Positions 1 through 6,795 of a stretch of DNA of 64,000 nt are shown here, in pieces. A program made the translations under genes and the position numbers. Under the pieces are notes generated by a model. The model made no database searches. It saw only the letters and a list, made by a program, of their open reading frames with translations, and had not been told where the DNA came from. Every line of letters begins with the position of its first letter. Within the stretch, counting starts at the first letter, position 1. Source of the DNA: Pseudomonas orientalis (GTDB lineage Bacteria; Pseudomonadota; Gammaproteobacteria; Pseudomonadales; Pseudomonadaceae); NCBI RefSeq assembly GCF_022807995.1, contig NZ_CP094351.1:5007501-5071500 (forward strand), read 5' to 3'.

Positions 1-601
1 CCCGTTGCGGCGCATCGCCCGGCAGACGGTGGAAGTCGGCAAACTCGATAACCCGCGCCCCGCCGCGTCCTTGCACATGCACCCGCGCCTCCAGCGCTGC
101 CAGGGCTACGCACATGTCCGAAGGGTGGGTGGCGACGCATTGCTCGCTGGCGCCGAGGATCGCGTGGATACGATTCAAGCCGGTGCGCGCCGGGCAGCCG
201 CTGCCGGGTTCACGCTTGTTGCAGGGCACCGTGGCGTCATAGAAATAGTAGCAACGGGTGCGTTGCAGCAGGTTGCCACCGGTACTGGCCATGTTGCGCA
301 GTTGCGGCGAAGCGCCGGCCAGGATGGCCTGGGACAGCAACGGATAACGCTGCTCGATCAGCGGGTGCCAGGCCAGGTCGGCATTGCTCACCAGCGCGCC
401 AATGCGCAGGCCGCCCTCGGCAGTTTCTTCGATGGCGCCCAGCGGCAATCCGGTGATATCAATCAAGTGTTCGGGGCGGCTGATGTTCTCTTTCATCAGG
501 TCCAGCAGGTTGGTGCCGCCGGCAATGAAGCGTGATGCCGCGCTGCTCAGGTGCACCGCCTCGTGCACATCGGTCGGTTTGCTGTACTGGAAGGGATTCA
601 T
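1..601 (-). CDS. Aldehyde/xanthine oxidoreductase FAD-binding subunit (PaoB/YagS-like), partial
   Basis: This is the N-terminal part (about 200 residues) of the FAD-binding middle subunit of a three-part molybdenum hydroxylase; the rest lies beyond the left edge. The reverse-strand translation begins MNPFQYSKPTDVHEAV and contains the FAD-binding pattern FIAGGTNLLDLM near residues 25-36 and ASTGGNLLQRTRCYYFYD near residue 105. It ends in a cysteine-containing stretch (VPCNKREPGSGC) of the kind that binds an extra Fe-S cluster in PaoB-type subunits. Its ATG overlaps the stop of the upstream Fe-S subunit gene by 4 bases (ATGA), so the two are translationally coupled. A molybdopterin-binding large subunit is expected just outside the window. 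The substrate, probably an aldehyde, cannot be read from the sequence. Confidence 0.85.
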   Translation of the reverse strand, partial: MNPFQYSKPTDVHEAVHLSSAASRFIAGGTNLLDLMKENISRPEHLIDITGLPLGAIEETAEGGLRIGALVSNADLAWHPLIEQRYPLLSQAILAGASPQLRNMASTGGNLLQRTRCYYFYDATVPCNKREPGSGCPARTGLNRIHAILGASEQCVATHPSDMCVALAALEARVHVQGRGGARVIEFADFHRLPGDAPQR

Positions 602-1122
602 TGCTCACCTCCGCGGTTGCCGCACGCCGGCAGCGCTTCTTCGATGGCGTCGCGGATATTGCTGTAGGCGCCGCAGCGGCACAGGTTGCCGCTCATGAGT
701 TCCTGGATTTGCGCACTGTCGTGGGCGCGCCCTTCGTTGGCCAGGCCGACCGCCGAGCAGATCTGGCCGGGGGTGCAGTAGCCGCACTGAAAGGCATCGT
801 GCTTGATAAAGGCTTGCTGCATCGGGTGCAGTTGGTCGCCGTCGGCCAGGCCTTCGATGGTGGTCAGCTCGGCGCCGTCGCACATCACGGCCAGGGTCAG
901 GCAGGCGTTTACGCGTTTGCCGTCACGCAACACGGTGCAGGCACCGCATTGGCCGTGGTCGCAGCCCTTTTTGCTGCCAACCAGGTCCAGTTGTTCGCGC
1001 AGCAGGTCCAGCAAGGTGGTCCAGGGCAGCACACTCAATTGGCGATCCTGGCCATTGATGGTCAAGCGTATCGGGTGGGCAACGTACGGCTGGGCCGCCG
1101 CGCCATTGGGGGTCGCGCTCAT
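598..1122 (-). CDS. Aldehyde/xanthine oxidoreductase [2Fe-2S] subunit (PaoA/YagT-like)
   Basis: Small electron-transfer subunit of a molybdenum hydroxylase, carrying two [2Fe-2S] clusters that pass electrons from the Mo site to FAD. The plant-ferredoxin-like N-domain shows GCDHGQCGACTV followed by a fourth Cys in NACLT. The C-terminal helical domain shows CGYCTPGQ and GNLCRCGAYSNI. At 174 residues it is shorter than periplasmic PaoA proteins, and no clear twin-arginine leader is seen, so it may be cytoplasmic. I chose the ATG at 1122 because GAGG lies just upstream; a GTG two codons earlier is also open. It is the first gene of the operon seen here and overlaps the FAD subunit gene by 4 bases. 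Confidence 0.9.
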   Translation of the reverse strand: MSATPNGAAAQPYVAHPIRLTINGQDRQLSVLPWTTLLDLLREQLDLVGSKKGCDHGQCGACTVLRDGKRVNACLTLAVMCDGAELTTIEGLADGDQLHPMQQAFIKHDAFQCGYCTPGQICSAVGLANEGRAHDSAQIQELMSGNLCRCGAYSNIRDAIEEALPACGNRGGEQ

Positions 1123-1219
1123 AAACACCTCACGGGTTGGTGTACATCCGCGGCGTTCAGGAAAATCGCCGTCTTAAGGGGTACGACTTCCCGGGGTTTT
1201 GAGCGTTCAAGATGATTGA

Positions 1220-1666
1220 TCAGTGGATATTGAGTATGGTGGTCAATGTATTTTGCGGAGGGTTGATCGAGGTATTGCTGTAGACGAAGCCCCCTGGCCC
1301 CTCGACATTCAGGTCGAACACATAGATGTAGCCCATCAATGTGCCCGCACCATTGCAGGCCTGGCTGATGTTGCCGACCTGGCACACCGCCGTGCGCTGG
1401 CCGTTGAGCACCGCACCGTTGAAGCGCCCGACCGGGTTGTTACCCAGGCCCACTTCCATCACCGAAACCTTGGTTGGCCCGCGATGTGTACACATCTGAG
1501 TCAGGGTGACGCGCTCCGGGATGGTTTCCGTGCACTTGCCTGACTCGACCTTGAACACGCGCACCTCGCTCAAGGCCGGTGCAGTCGCGCCCCACGCCGG
1601 TGCTGTGCCCAGCCACAGGCTGATACTGGCGATCAGCGCTAGACTCCACACGTTGGCTTTTTTCAT
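1220..1666 (-). CDS. Small secreted protein, possibly DUF4879/YolA-like
   Basis: A 148-residue exported protein of unknown function. The start MKKANVW is followed by a hydrophobic core and a likely signal peptidase I site near APAWG-ATAP (about residues 24-29). The mature part has four or more cysteines (GKCTET, QMCTHRG, AVCQVG, QACNGAG), suggesting disulfides. It also has a VMEVGLGNNPVGRFNG stretch that resembles the core of the DUF4879/YolA secreted family as I remember it. It is transcribed away from the purine permease gene. The family assignment is tentative; the signal peptide is clear. Confidence 0.6.
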   Translation of the reverse strand: MKKANVWSLALIASISLWLGTAPAWGATAPALSEVRVFKVESGKCTETIPERVTLTQMCTHRGPTKVSVMEVGLGNNPVGRFNGAVLNGQRTAVCQVGNISQACNGAGTLMGYIYVFDLNVEGPGGFVYSNTSINPPQNTLTTILNIH

Positions 1667-1737
1667 GCTGTCGATGACCTGCTGTTGAACGTCGGCGCAG
1701 TATGCCTCAAGGCCATGCGCCACACAGCCTCGGCTGC

Positions 1738-1746
1738 TGGTATGAT
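1738..1746 (+). promoter_or_regulatory. Extended -10 promoter element for the NCS2 permease
   Basis: TGGTATGAT fits an extended -10 (TGnTATAAT with one mismatch) and lies about 110 bases before the permease start. No good -35 hexamer stands 17 bases upstream, which is usual for extended -10 promoters. It implies a 5' leader of roughly 100 nt. Confidence 0.35.
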
Positions 1747-1751
1747 GCGCC

Positions 1752-1854
1752 GCTTTTTCCGATCCTCTCTGAAACCACAGGCGCTTGGCGCAGTTTGTGC
1801 TTTGACTTAGAGGTCAACAAATCACGACGCAAGATAGCGTCACAGGGAGCCGGC
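1752..1854 (+). promoter_or_regulatory. Structured 5' leader of the purine permease gene
   Basis: The leader can form three successive hairpins: GCGC/GCGC at 1781-1791, TTGAC/GTCAA at 1802-1817 (loop TTAGAG) and GACGC/GCGTC at 1826-1841 (loop AAGATA). The last ends just before the ribosome-binding site CAGGGAG. Pseudomonas NCS2 permease genes can be preceded by purine-sensing riboswitches such as the NMT1 (xanthine) motif. I cannot confirm such a motif by eye, so this is recorded only as a structured leader. Confidence 0.3.
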
Positions 1855-3150
1855 ATGCTGGAAAAGCTGTTTCAACTCAAAGCCCACAACACCAACGTGC
1901 GCACCGAGATTCTCGCGGGTATCACCACGTTCCTGGCCATGGCCTACATCCTGTTCGTGAACCCGAGCATCCTTGGTGAAACCGGCATGGACAAGGGCGC
2001 AGTGTTTGTCGCGACCTGCCTGGCGGCGGCCATCGGTTCCACCGTGATGGGCCTGATCGCCAACTACCCGATCGCGCTGGCGCCGGGCATGGGCCTCAAT
2101 GCCTTCTTCACCTACACCGTGGTGCTGCACATGGGCCACACCTGGCAGGTTGCGCTGGGCGCGGTGTTCATTTCGGCGGTGCTGTTCTTCCTGCTGTCGA
2201 TCTTCCGTATCCGTGAGTGGATCATCAACAGCATTCCCCTGCCCCTGCGCTCGGCGATTGCTGCCGGTATCGGCCTGTTCCTGGCGCTGATCGCCCTGCA
2301 CAACGCCGGTATCGTGGTCGCCAATCCGGCCACGCTGGTGGGCCTGGGCGATCTGAAACAACCGGCGCCGATCCTCGCGACCCTGGGCTTCGTGCTGATC
2401 GTTGCACTGGAAGCCCTGGCGGTGCGCGGTGCCGTGTTGATCGGCATCCTGGCGGTGACCATTGTCTCGATCCTGCTCGGCGTCACCCCGTTTGGCGGCG
2501 TGACCTCCATGCCACCGTCCCTGGCGCCGACCTTCCTGCAACTGGACATCAAGGGCGCGCTGGACATCGGCCTGGTCAGCGTGATCTTTGCCTTCCTGTT
2601 CGTCGACCTGTTCGACAACTCCGGCACCCTGATCGGCGTCGCCAAGCGCGCCGGCCTGATGGGCAAGGACGGCCATATGCCGAAAATGGGCCGTGCGCTG
2701 ATCGCCGACAGTACGGCGGCCATGGCCGGCTCGCTGCTGGGCACCTCGACCACCACCAGCTACATCGAATCCGCCGCCGGCGTGAGCGCCGGTGGCCGTA
2801 CCGGCCTGACCGCCATCGTAGTCGCGATCCTGTTCCTGCTGGCGCTGTTTTTCTCGCCCTTGGCGGCCAGCGTACCGGCCTTCGCCACCGCACCGGCGCT
2901 GCTGTTTGTGGCGGTGTTGATGACGTCCGGCCTGGCTGAAATCGACTGGGATGACATTACTGTGGCCGCGCCGGTGGTGATCACCGCTCTGGCGATGCCG
3001 TTCACTTACTCCATCGCCAACGGCATCGCCTTCGGTTTCATCGCCTGGACCGCCATCAAGCTGCTTTCGGGCCGCTACCGTGAGCTGAACCCGGCACTGG
3101 TGATTCTGTCGATTCTGTTCGTGATCAAGCTGGGCTGGTTCAACGCATGA
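1855..3150 (+). CDS. NCS2 family purine permease (adenine/guanine/hypoxanthine type)
   Basis: Inner-membrane proton symporter for purine bases, 431 residues with about 12-14 hydrophobic segments. It belongs to the AzgA-like branch of NCS2 (PbuG, GhxP, PurP). The N-terminus reads LEKLFQLKAHNTNVRTEILAG followed by ITTFLAMAYILFVNPSIL, and the protein contains the branch-typical APGMGLNAFFTY, FLFVDLFDNSGTLIGVAKRAG and GTSTTTSYIESAAGVSAGGRTG motifs. I chose the ATG at 1855 (GGGAG upstream); the open frame extends 51 codons further up but has no support there. Its stop overlaps the trmA start (ATGA), giving a bicistronic unit. The exact base transported cannot be told from the sequence. Confidence 0.9.
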   Translation: MLEKLFQLKAHNTNVRTEILAGITTFLAMAYILFVNPSILGETGMDKGAVFVATCLAAAIGSTVMGLIANYPIALAPGMGLNAFFTYTVVLHMGHTWQVALGAVFISAVLFFLLSIFRIREWIINSIPLPLRSAIAAGIGLFLALIALHNAGIVVANPATLVGLGDLKQPAPILATLGFVLIVALEALAVRGAVLIGILAVTIVSILLGVTPFGGVTSMPPSLAPTFLQLDIKGALDIGLVSVIFAFLFVDLFDNSGTLIGVAKRAGLMGKDGHMPKMGRALIADSTAAMAGSLLGTSTTTSYIESAAGVSAGGRTGLTAIVVAILFLLALFFSPLAASVPAFATAPALLFVAVLMTSGLAEIDWDDITVAAPVVITALAMPFTYSIANGIAFGFIAWTAIKLLSGRYRELNPALVILSILFVIKLGWFNA

Positions 3151-4226
3151 CTTTCGACGCCGTACACTACACCGCTCAACTGCAAGACAAGGTCACGCGT
3201 TTGCGTGACCTGCTGGCACCCTTCGACGCGCCCGAGCCGCAGGTCTTCGACTCGCCGCTGCAGCACTTCCGCCTGCGCGCCGAGTTCCGCCTGTGGCGCG
3301 AAGGCGGGGATCGCCACTACGCCATGTTCGCCCAGGACGACAAGCGCACGCCGATCCTCATTGAAGAGTTTCCCATTGCCAGCCAGCGCATCAACCAATT
3401 GATGCCGCAGCTCAAGGCCGCCTGGCAAGCCAGCGCCGCCCTGAGCCACAAGCTGTTCCAGGTGGAATTCCTGACCACGCTGGCCGGCGACGCGATGATC
3501 ACCCTGTGTTATCACCGCCCGCTGGATGAGCATTGGCACACTGCCGCGAATAAATTGGCCGCTGACCTGAATGTGAGCATCATTGGCCGCTCCAAGGGCA
3601 AGCGCGATGTCATCGGCCACGACTATGTGGTGGAGAAACTCGAGGTCGGTGGCCGCACGTTCAGCTACCGCCAACCCGAAGGCGCCTTCACCCAGCCCAA
3701 CGGCACGGTGAATCGCAAGATGCTCAACTGGGCGTACGACGCCCTGGGTGATCGCCCGGATGACTTGCTGGAGCTGTACTGCGGCAACGGCAACTTCACC
3801 CTGCCGCTGGCGACCCGCGTGCGCAAGGTGCTGGCCACCGAAATCAGCAAGACCTCGGTGAATGCGGCCTTGAGCAACCTTGATGAAAATGCCGTGGATA
3901 ACGTCACCTTGGTGCGCCTTTCCGCCGAAGAGCTGACCGAGGCGCTGAATGAAGTGCGCCCGTTCCGGCGCCTGCACGGCATCGACCTGAAAAGCTACGA
4001 ATTCGGCAGCGTCTTCGTCGACCCGCCCCGCGCCGGCATGGACCCGGACACCTGCGAACTGACCCGGCGTTTCGACAACATCCTGTACATCTCCTGCAAC
4101 CCGGAGACGTTGGCGGCGAACATCGCGCAGCTGCATGACACGCATCGCATTACCCAATGCGCAATGTTTGACCAGTTCCCGTGGACGCATCATATGGAAT
4201 CGGGTGTGTTGCTGACCCGTCGATAA
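3147..4226 (+). CDS. trmA: tRNA (uracil-54-C5)-methyltransferase
   Basis: Makes ribothymidine at position 54 of the T-loop in nearly all tRNAs, using S-adenosylmethionine. The 359-residue protein is close in length to E. coli TrmA (366). It shows the SAM-binding motif LELYCGNGNFTLPLA (about residues 210-224), the FVDPPRAGMDP motif, and the catalytic cysteine in YISCNPETL (about residue 317). It ends in the usual FPWTHHMESGVLL signature. It lacks the N-terminal Fe-S cysteine cluster and TRAM domain of RlmD-type enzymes, which supports TrmA. It is translationally coupled to the purine permease by a 4-base overlap. Confidence 0.96.
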   Translation: MTFDAVHYTAQLQDKVTRLRDLLAPFDAPEPQVFDSPLQHFRLRAEFRLWREGGDRHYAMFAQDDKRTPILIEEFPIASQRINQLMPQLKAAWQASAALSHKLFQVEFLTTLAGDAMITLCYHRPLDEHWHTAANKLAADLNVSIIGRSKGKRDVIGHDYVVEKLEVGGRTFSYRQPEGAFTQPNGTVNRKMLNWAYDALGDRPDDLLELYCGNGNFTLPLATRVRKVLATEISKTSVNAALSNLDENAVDNVTLVRLSAEELTEALNEVRPFRRLHGIDLKSYEFGSVFVDPPRAGMDPDTCELTRRFDNILYISCNPETLAANIAQLHDTHRITQCAMFDQFPWTHHMESGVLLTRR

Positions 4227-4251
4227 GCCTGCCACGCAACGCTGTTACCGC

Positions 4252-4280
4252 TGTGGGGGCCGCTCTTGCCGCCTCCCACA
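4252..4280. repeat. Degenerate REP-like palindrome
   Basis: TGTGGG and CCCACA ends flank a G/C-rich centre containing CTTGCC, 25 bases after the trmA stop. It resembles a decayed single REP of the GGGGGCTTGCCCCC type common in this window, and may act as a 3' end hairpin for the permease-trmA transcript. Confidence 0.4.
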
Positions 4281-4309
4281 CGCGATCCTCCCTGCGCAAC
4301 GGATTAAAA

Positions 4310-4324
4310 GTTCGATAATCGAAC
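4310..4324 (+). promoter_or_regulatory. Candidate PcaR-type operator upstream of aroQ
   Basis: GTTCGATAATCGAAC is a perfect 15-base palindrome, 82 bases before the aroQ start. It differs at one position from GTTCGATAATCGCAC, the PcaR-binding sequence of P. putida pca promoters as I recall it. The same sequence recurs upstream of quiC at 8787-8801. The internal GATAAT could serve as the -10 hexamer, as described for PcaR-activated promoters. The TetR regulator of this cluster is an alternative binder. Confidence 0.6.
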
Positions 4325-4406
4325 AGATCCACCGCCATTTATTGACCAAATTAACCATTCAGTACATTTTAACTCCACAACCAATAAAAACTGTGGAGAC
4401 CCCTCT

Positions 4407-4853
4407 ATGCCGCCTATCGTGCTGGTGCTCAACGGCCCCAATCTCAACCTGCTCGGCACCCGCGAGCCCGCCACTTACGGCCATGAAACCCTGGCCGACA
4501 TCGCCGCGCTGTGTGGCCGCAGCGCGGAAAAACTCGGGCTGAGCATCGAGTTTCGCCAAACCAACCATGAAGGCGAATTGCTCGACTGGATTCACGCCGC
4601 CCGCGCCCGTTGCGCAGGAATCGTGATCAACCCGGCGGCCTGGACCCACACCTCGGTGGCGATTCGCGATGCGCTGGTGGCCAGTGAAGTGCCGGTGATC
4701 GAAGTGCATTTATCCAACGTGCATGCCCGTGAGGCGTTTCGTCATCACTCCTTTGTTTCGCCGATTGCCAAGGCGGTATTGGCCGGGTTTGGCAGCCATG
4801 GCTACCACTTGGCCCTGGAGCATTTCAGCCACTCGTTGAAAGGATGCGCCTGA
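4407..4853 (+). CDS. aroQ: 3-dehydroquinate dehydratase, type II
   Basis: Interconverts 3-dehydroquinate and 3-dehydroshikimate, a step shared by aromatic biosynthesis and quinate breakdown. The 148-residue protein has the type II hallmarks: NGPNLNLLGTREPATYG with the active-site Arg and Tyr near residues 18-24, VINPAAWTHTSVAIRDA, and EVHLSNVHAREAFRHHS carrying the catalytic His. GGAGA precedes the ATG. It overlaps the dehydrogenase gene by one base (TGATG). Pseudomonads usually carry another aroQ beside accB for biosynthesis. This copy is probably catabolic because it is grouped with quinate dehydrogenase, quiC and an importer gene and has a PcaR-like box upstream. Confidence 0.93.
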   Translation: MPPIVLVLNGPNLNLLGTREPATYGHETLADIAALCGRSAEKLGLSIEFRQTNHEGELLDWIHAARARCAGIVINPAAWTHTSVAIRDALVASEVPVIEVHLSNVHAREAFRHHSFVSPIAKAVLAGFGSHGYHLALEHFSHSLKGCA

Positions 4854-5707
4854 TGAAGCCCCGCGTTCTCGCCGGCCTGATCGGCGCCGGCATCCAGGCC
4901 TCCCGCACGCCCGCCCTGCATGAACAGGAAGGTGACGCCCAGGGACTGCGCTACCTGTATCGCCTGATCGACCTGGAGGCGCTGCGCCTGGACAGCCATG
5001 CCCTGCCCGATCTGCTGCGTGCCGCCGAACAGATGCACTTCACCGGCTTGAATATTACTTACCCGTGCAAGCAGGCGATCCTGCCGCTGCTGGATGAACT
5101 GTCCGACGAGGCGAGGGGCATTGGCGCGGTCAACACGGTGGTGTTCAAGGACGGCAAGCGCATCGGCCATAACACCGATTGCCTGGGCTTCGCCGCAGGT
5201 TTCCGACGCAATTTCAATGATGTGCCACGCCAGCGCGTGGTGCAGATGGGCGCCGGCGGTGCGGGCGCGGCGGTGGCGCACGCGCTGCTGGCGGAAGGCG
5301 TTGAACAGTTGAGCATCTTCGACGTGGACACCACCCGAGCGCGCGAGCTTGTGGACAACCTCGCCCGGCGTTTTGGAGACGGTCGCGCTCAGGTCGGTGG
5401 CCAGTTGGCTAACGCCGTGGCCGAAGCGCAGGGTCTGGTCAATACCACCCCGATGGGCATGGCCAAGCTGCCCGGCACACCGGTGCCCGCCGCGTTATTG
5501 CACGCCGGGCTGTGGGTGGCGGAAATCGTGTATTTCCCGTTGGAAACCCAATTGCTGCGCGACGCCCGCGCCCTGGGTTGCCGTACCCTGGATGGCGGCA
5601 ATATGGCGGTGTTTCAGGCGGTGAAGGCATTTGAATTGTTCAGTGGCACAGCGGCGAATGCAGACCGGATGCTGGCGCACTTCCAGAGCATGAGCACCTC
5701 ACTGTAG
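4853..5707 (+). CDS. Quinate/shikimate dehydrogenase (QsuD-like, AroE family)
   Basis: NAD(P)-dependent oxidation of quinate to 3-dehydroquinate and/or shikimate to 3-dehydroshikimate. The 284-residue protein has an N-terminal substrate domain with SRTPALHEQEG and GLNITYPCKQA (catalytic Lys). The nucleotide-binding loop is MGAGGAGAAVAHAL, followed by NTTPMGM and a C-terminal LDGGNMAVFQAVKAFELFSG. These features follow the Corynebacterium QsuD pattern more closely than biosynthetic AroE, as I remember the families. I chose the second ATG (4853) because the AAGGA ribosome-binding site touches the first ATG at 4844. The 3' end (from 5603) is duplicated 229 bases downstream together with a REPIN. 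Which substrate is preferred cannot be read from the sequence. Confidence 0.87.
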   Translation: MKPRVLAGLIGAGIQASRTPALHEQEGDAQGLRYLYRLIDLEALRLDSHALPDLLRAAEQMHFTGLNITYPCKQAILPLLDELSDEARGIGAVNTVVFKDGKRIGHNTDCLGFAAGFRRNFNDVPRQRVVQMGAGGAGAAVAHALLAEGVEQLSIFDVDTTRARELVDNLARRFGDGRAQVGGQLANAVAEAQGLVNTTPMGMAKLPGTPVPAALLHAGLWVAEIVYFPLETQLLRDARALGCRTLDGGNMAVFQAVKAFELFSGTAANADRMLAHFQSMSTSL

Positions 5708-5722
5708 GAACCGGTGTAAAAA

Positions 5723-5811
5723 TGTGGGAGGGGGCTTGCTCCCGATAGCGGTGTATCAGTGGCACATGCTCATCTGACAGACCGCAATCGGGGGCAAGCC
5801 CCCTCCCACAT
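5723..5811. repeat. REPIN, copy 1 of the tandem duplication
   Basis: Two inverted REP sequences (TGTGGGAGGGGGCTTGCTCCCGAT and its counterpart ending CCCCCTCCCACA) enclose a spacer with inner inverted repeats. It lies just after the quinate/shikimate dehydrogenase stop, and is base-for-base the same as 5952-6040. Confidence 0.9.
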
Positions 5812-5831
5812 TGATTGCACTCAGCCCTGAA

Positions 5832-5936
5832 ATGGCGGTGTTTCAGGCGGTGAAGGCATTTGAGTTGTTCAGTGGCACAGCGGCGGATGCGGACCGGATG
5901 CTGGCGCACTTCCAGAGCATGAACACCTCACTGTAG
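5832..5936 (+). pseudogene. Duplicated 3' fragment of the quinate/shikimate dehydrogenase gene
   Basis: This 105-base piece repeats the last 35 codons of the upstream dehydrogenase gene with four base changes. It reads in frame from an ATG as MAVFQAVKAFELFSG... to the same TAG stop (34 residues). Two of the four changes alter residues (N to D, S to N). It has no ribosome-binding site of its own and is best seen as a gene-tail remnant created by tandem duplication with the adjoining REPIN, not as a working gene. Confidence 0.85.
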
Positions 5937-5951
5937 GAACCGGTGTAAAAA

Positions 5952-6040
5952 TGTGGGAGGGGGCTTGCTCCCGATAGCGGTGTATCAGTGGCACATGCTC
6001 ATCTGACAGACCGCAATCGGGGGCAAGCCCCCTCCCACAT
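5952..6040. repeat. REPIN, copy 2 of the tandem duplication
   Basis: Identical to the REPIN at 5723-5811 and offset by 229 bases. It separates the duplicated gene tail from the 3' end of the TetR regulator gene on the other strand. Confidence 0.9.
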
Positions 6041-6056
6041 TGGTCACTCGGTGAAT

Positions 6057-6722
6057 TCAAGCCTGCAGGTAACGCAACACCGATTCGCAGATCATCTCGC
6101 GATGCCGCTGCTTGATCGCCTCATCCGACAATTCGATCTGAAAAATCTCGCTGAACGTATGGCGGTTGGATACGCGATAAAAACTGAACGAGTTGATCAA
6201 CAGGTGGACGTCCAGCGGCTCCAACCCTTCACGAAACAGTCCCATCTCAGCGCCTCGACGCAAGGTCTCACCGAGACTCTCGAGGATTTTACTGTTCATG
6301 TCCTTGATCGTACTGGTGCGTTTCACATACTCGGCGTTGTGAATATTTTCGATACTCACAATGCGTACGAAATCCACGTTCTGGTCATGGTGGTCGAAGG
6401 TGAACTCCACCAGCCGGCGGATCGCTTCGCGCGGTTCCAGGGCCGTGAGGTTCATGCGGGTTTCGGTGTTGCGAATATCGCCGTAGAGCTTCTCCAACAC
6501 TTCGACGTAGAGCTGCTCCTTGCTGCCGAAGTAGTAATAGATCATGCGCTTGGAGGTGTGGATGCGCTCGGCGATGGCATCCACGCGGGCGCCGGACAGG
6601 CCTTGCTGAACAAACTCGACAACGGCTTCCTGGAGAATATTCTCGCGGGTTTTTTCCGGATTGTTCTTGCGACTCTTGCGCGGTGCGTCTGACACGGCAG
6701 AGAGATCGGGAATCAGGGTCAT
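6057..6722 (-). CDS. TetR family regulator of the quinate cluster
   Basis: A 221-residue TetR-type regulator. The N-terminal helix-turn-helix is ENILQEAVVEFVQQG ... VDAIAERIHTSKRMIYYYFGSKEQLY (about residues 29-75), preceded by a basic arm RKSRKNNPEKT. A ligand domain fills the rest. It lies 73 bases downstream of quiC on the same strand and is flanked by the aroQ-dehydrogenase pair. It is therefore a good candidate for a quinate/shikimate- or dehydroshikimate-responsive repressor. No copy of the 15-base palindrome of this cluster lies directly upstream of its own start, which speaks against simple autoregulation through that box. Confidence 0.85.
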   Translation of the reverse strand: MTLIPDLSAVSDAPRKSRKNNPEKTRENILQEAVVEFVQQGLSGARVDAIAERIHTSKRMIYYYFGSKEQLYVEVLEKLYGDIRNTETRMNLTALEPREAIRRLVEFTFDHHDQNVDFVRIVSIENIHNAEYVKRTSTIKDMNSKILESLGETLRRGAEMGLFREGLEPLDVHLLINSFSFYRVSNRHTFSEIFQIELSDEAIKQRHREMICESVLRYLQA

Positions 6723-6795
6723 GGTGCGCTCACGGCGTTTTTATGCAGGCCCGATTATGGGCCGAGGCGCTCCCCGAAGGAAGCACCCCACCGCC

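Noticed and set aside
5640..6060. Two nearly identical minus-strand frames (89 and 63 codons) over the duplicated dehydrogenase tail
   Set aside because: They are the reverse reading of the duplicated REPIN unit and look alike only because of that duplication.
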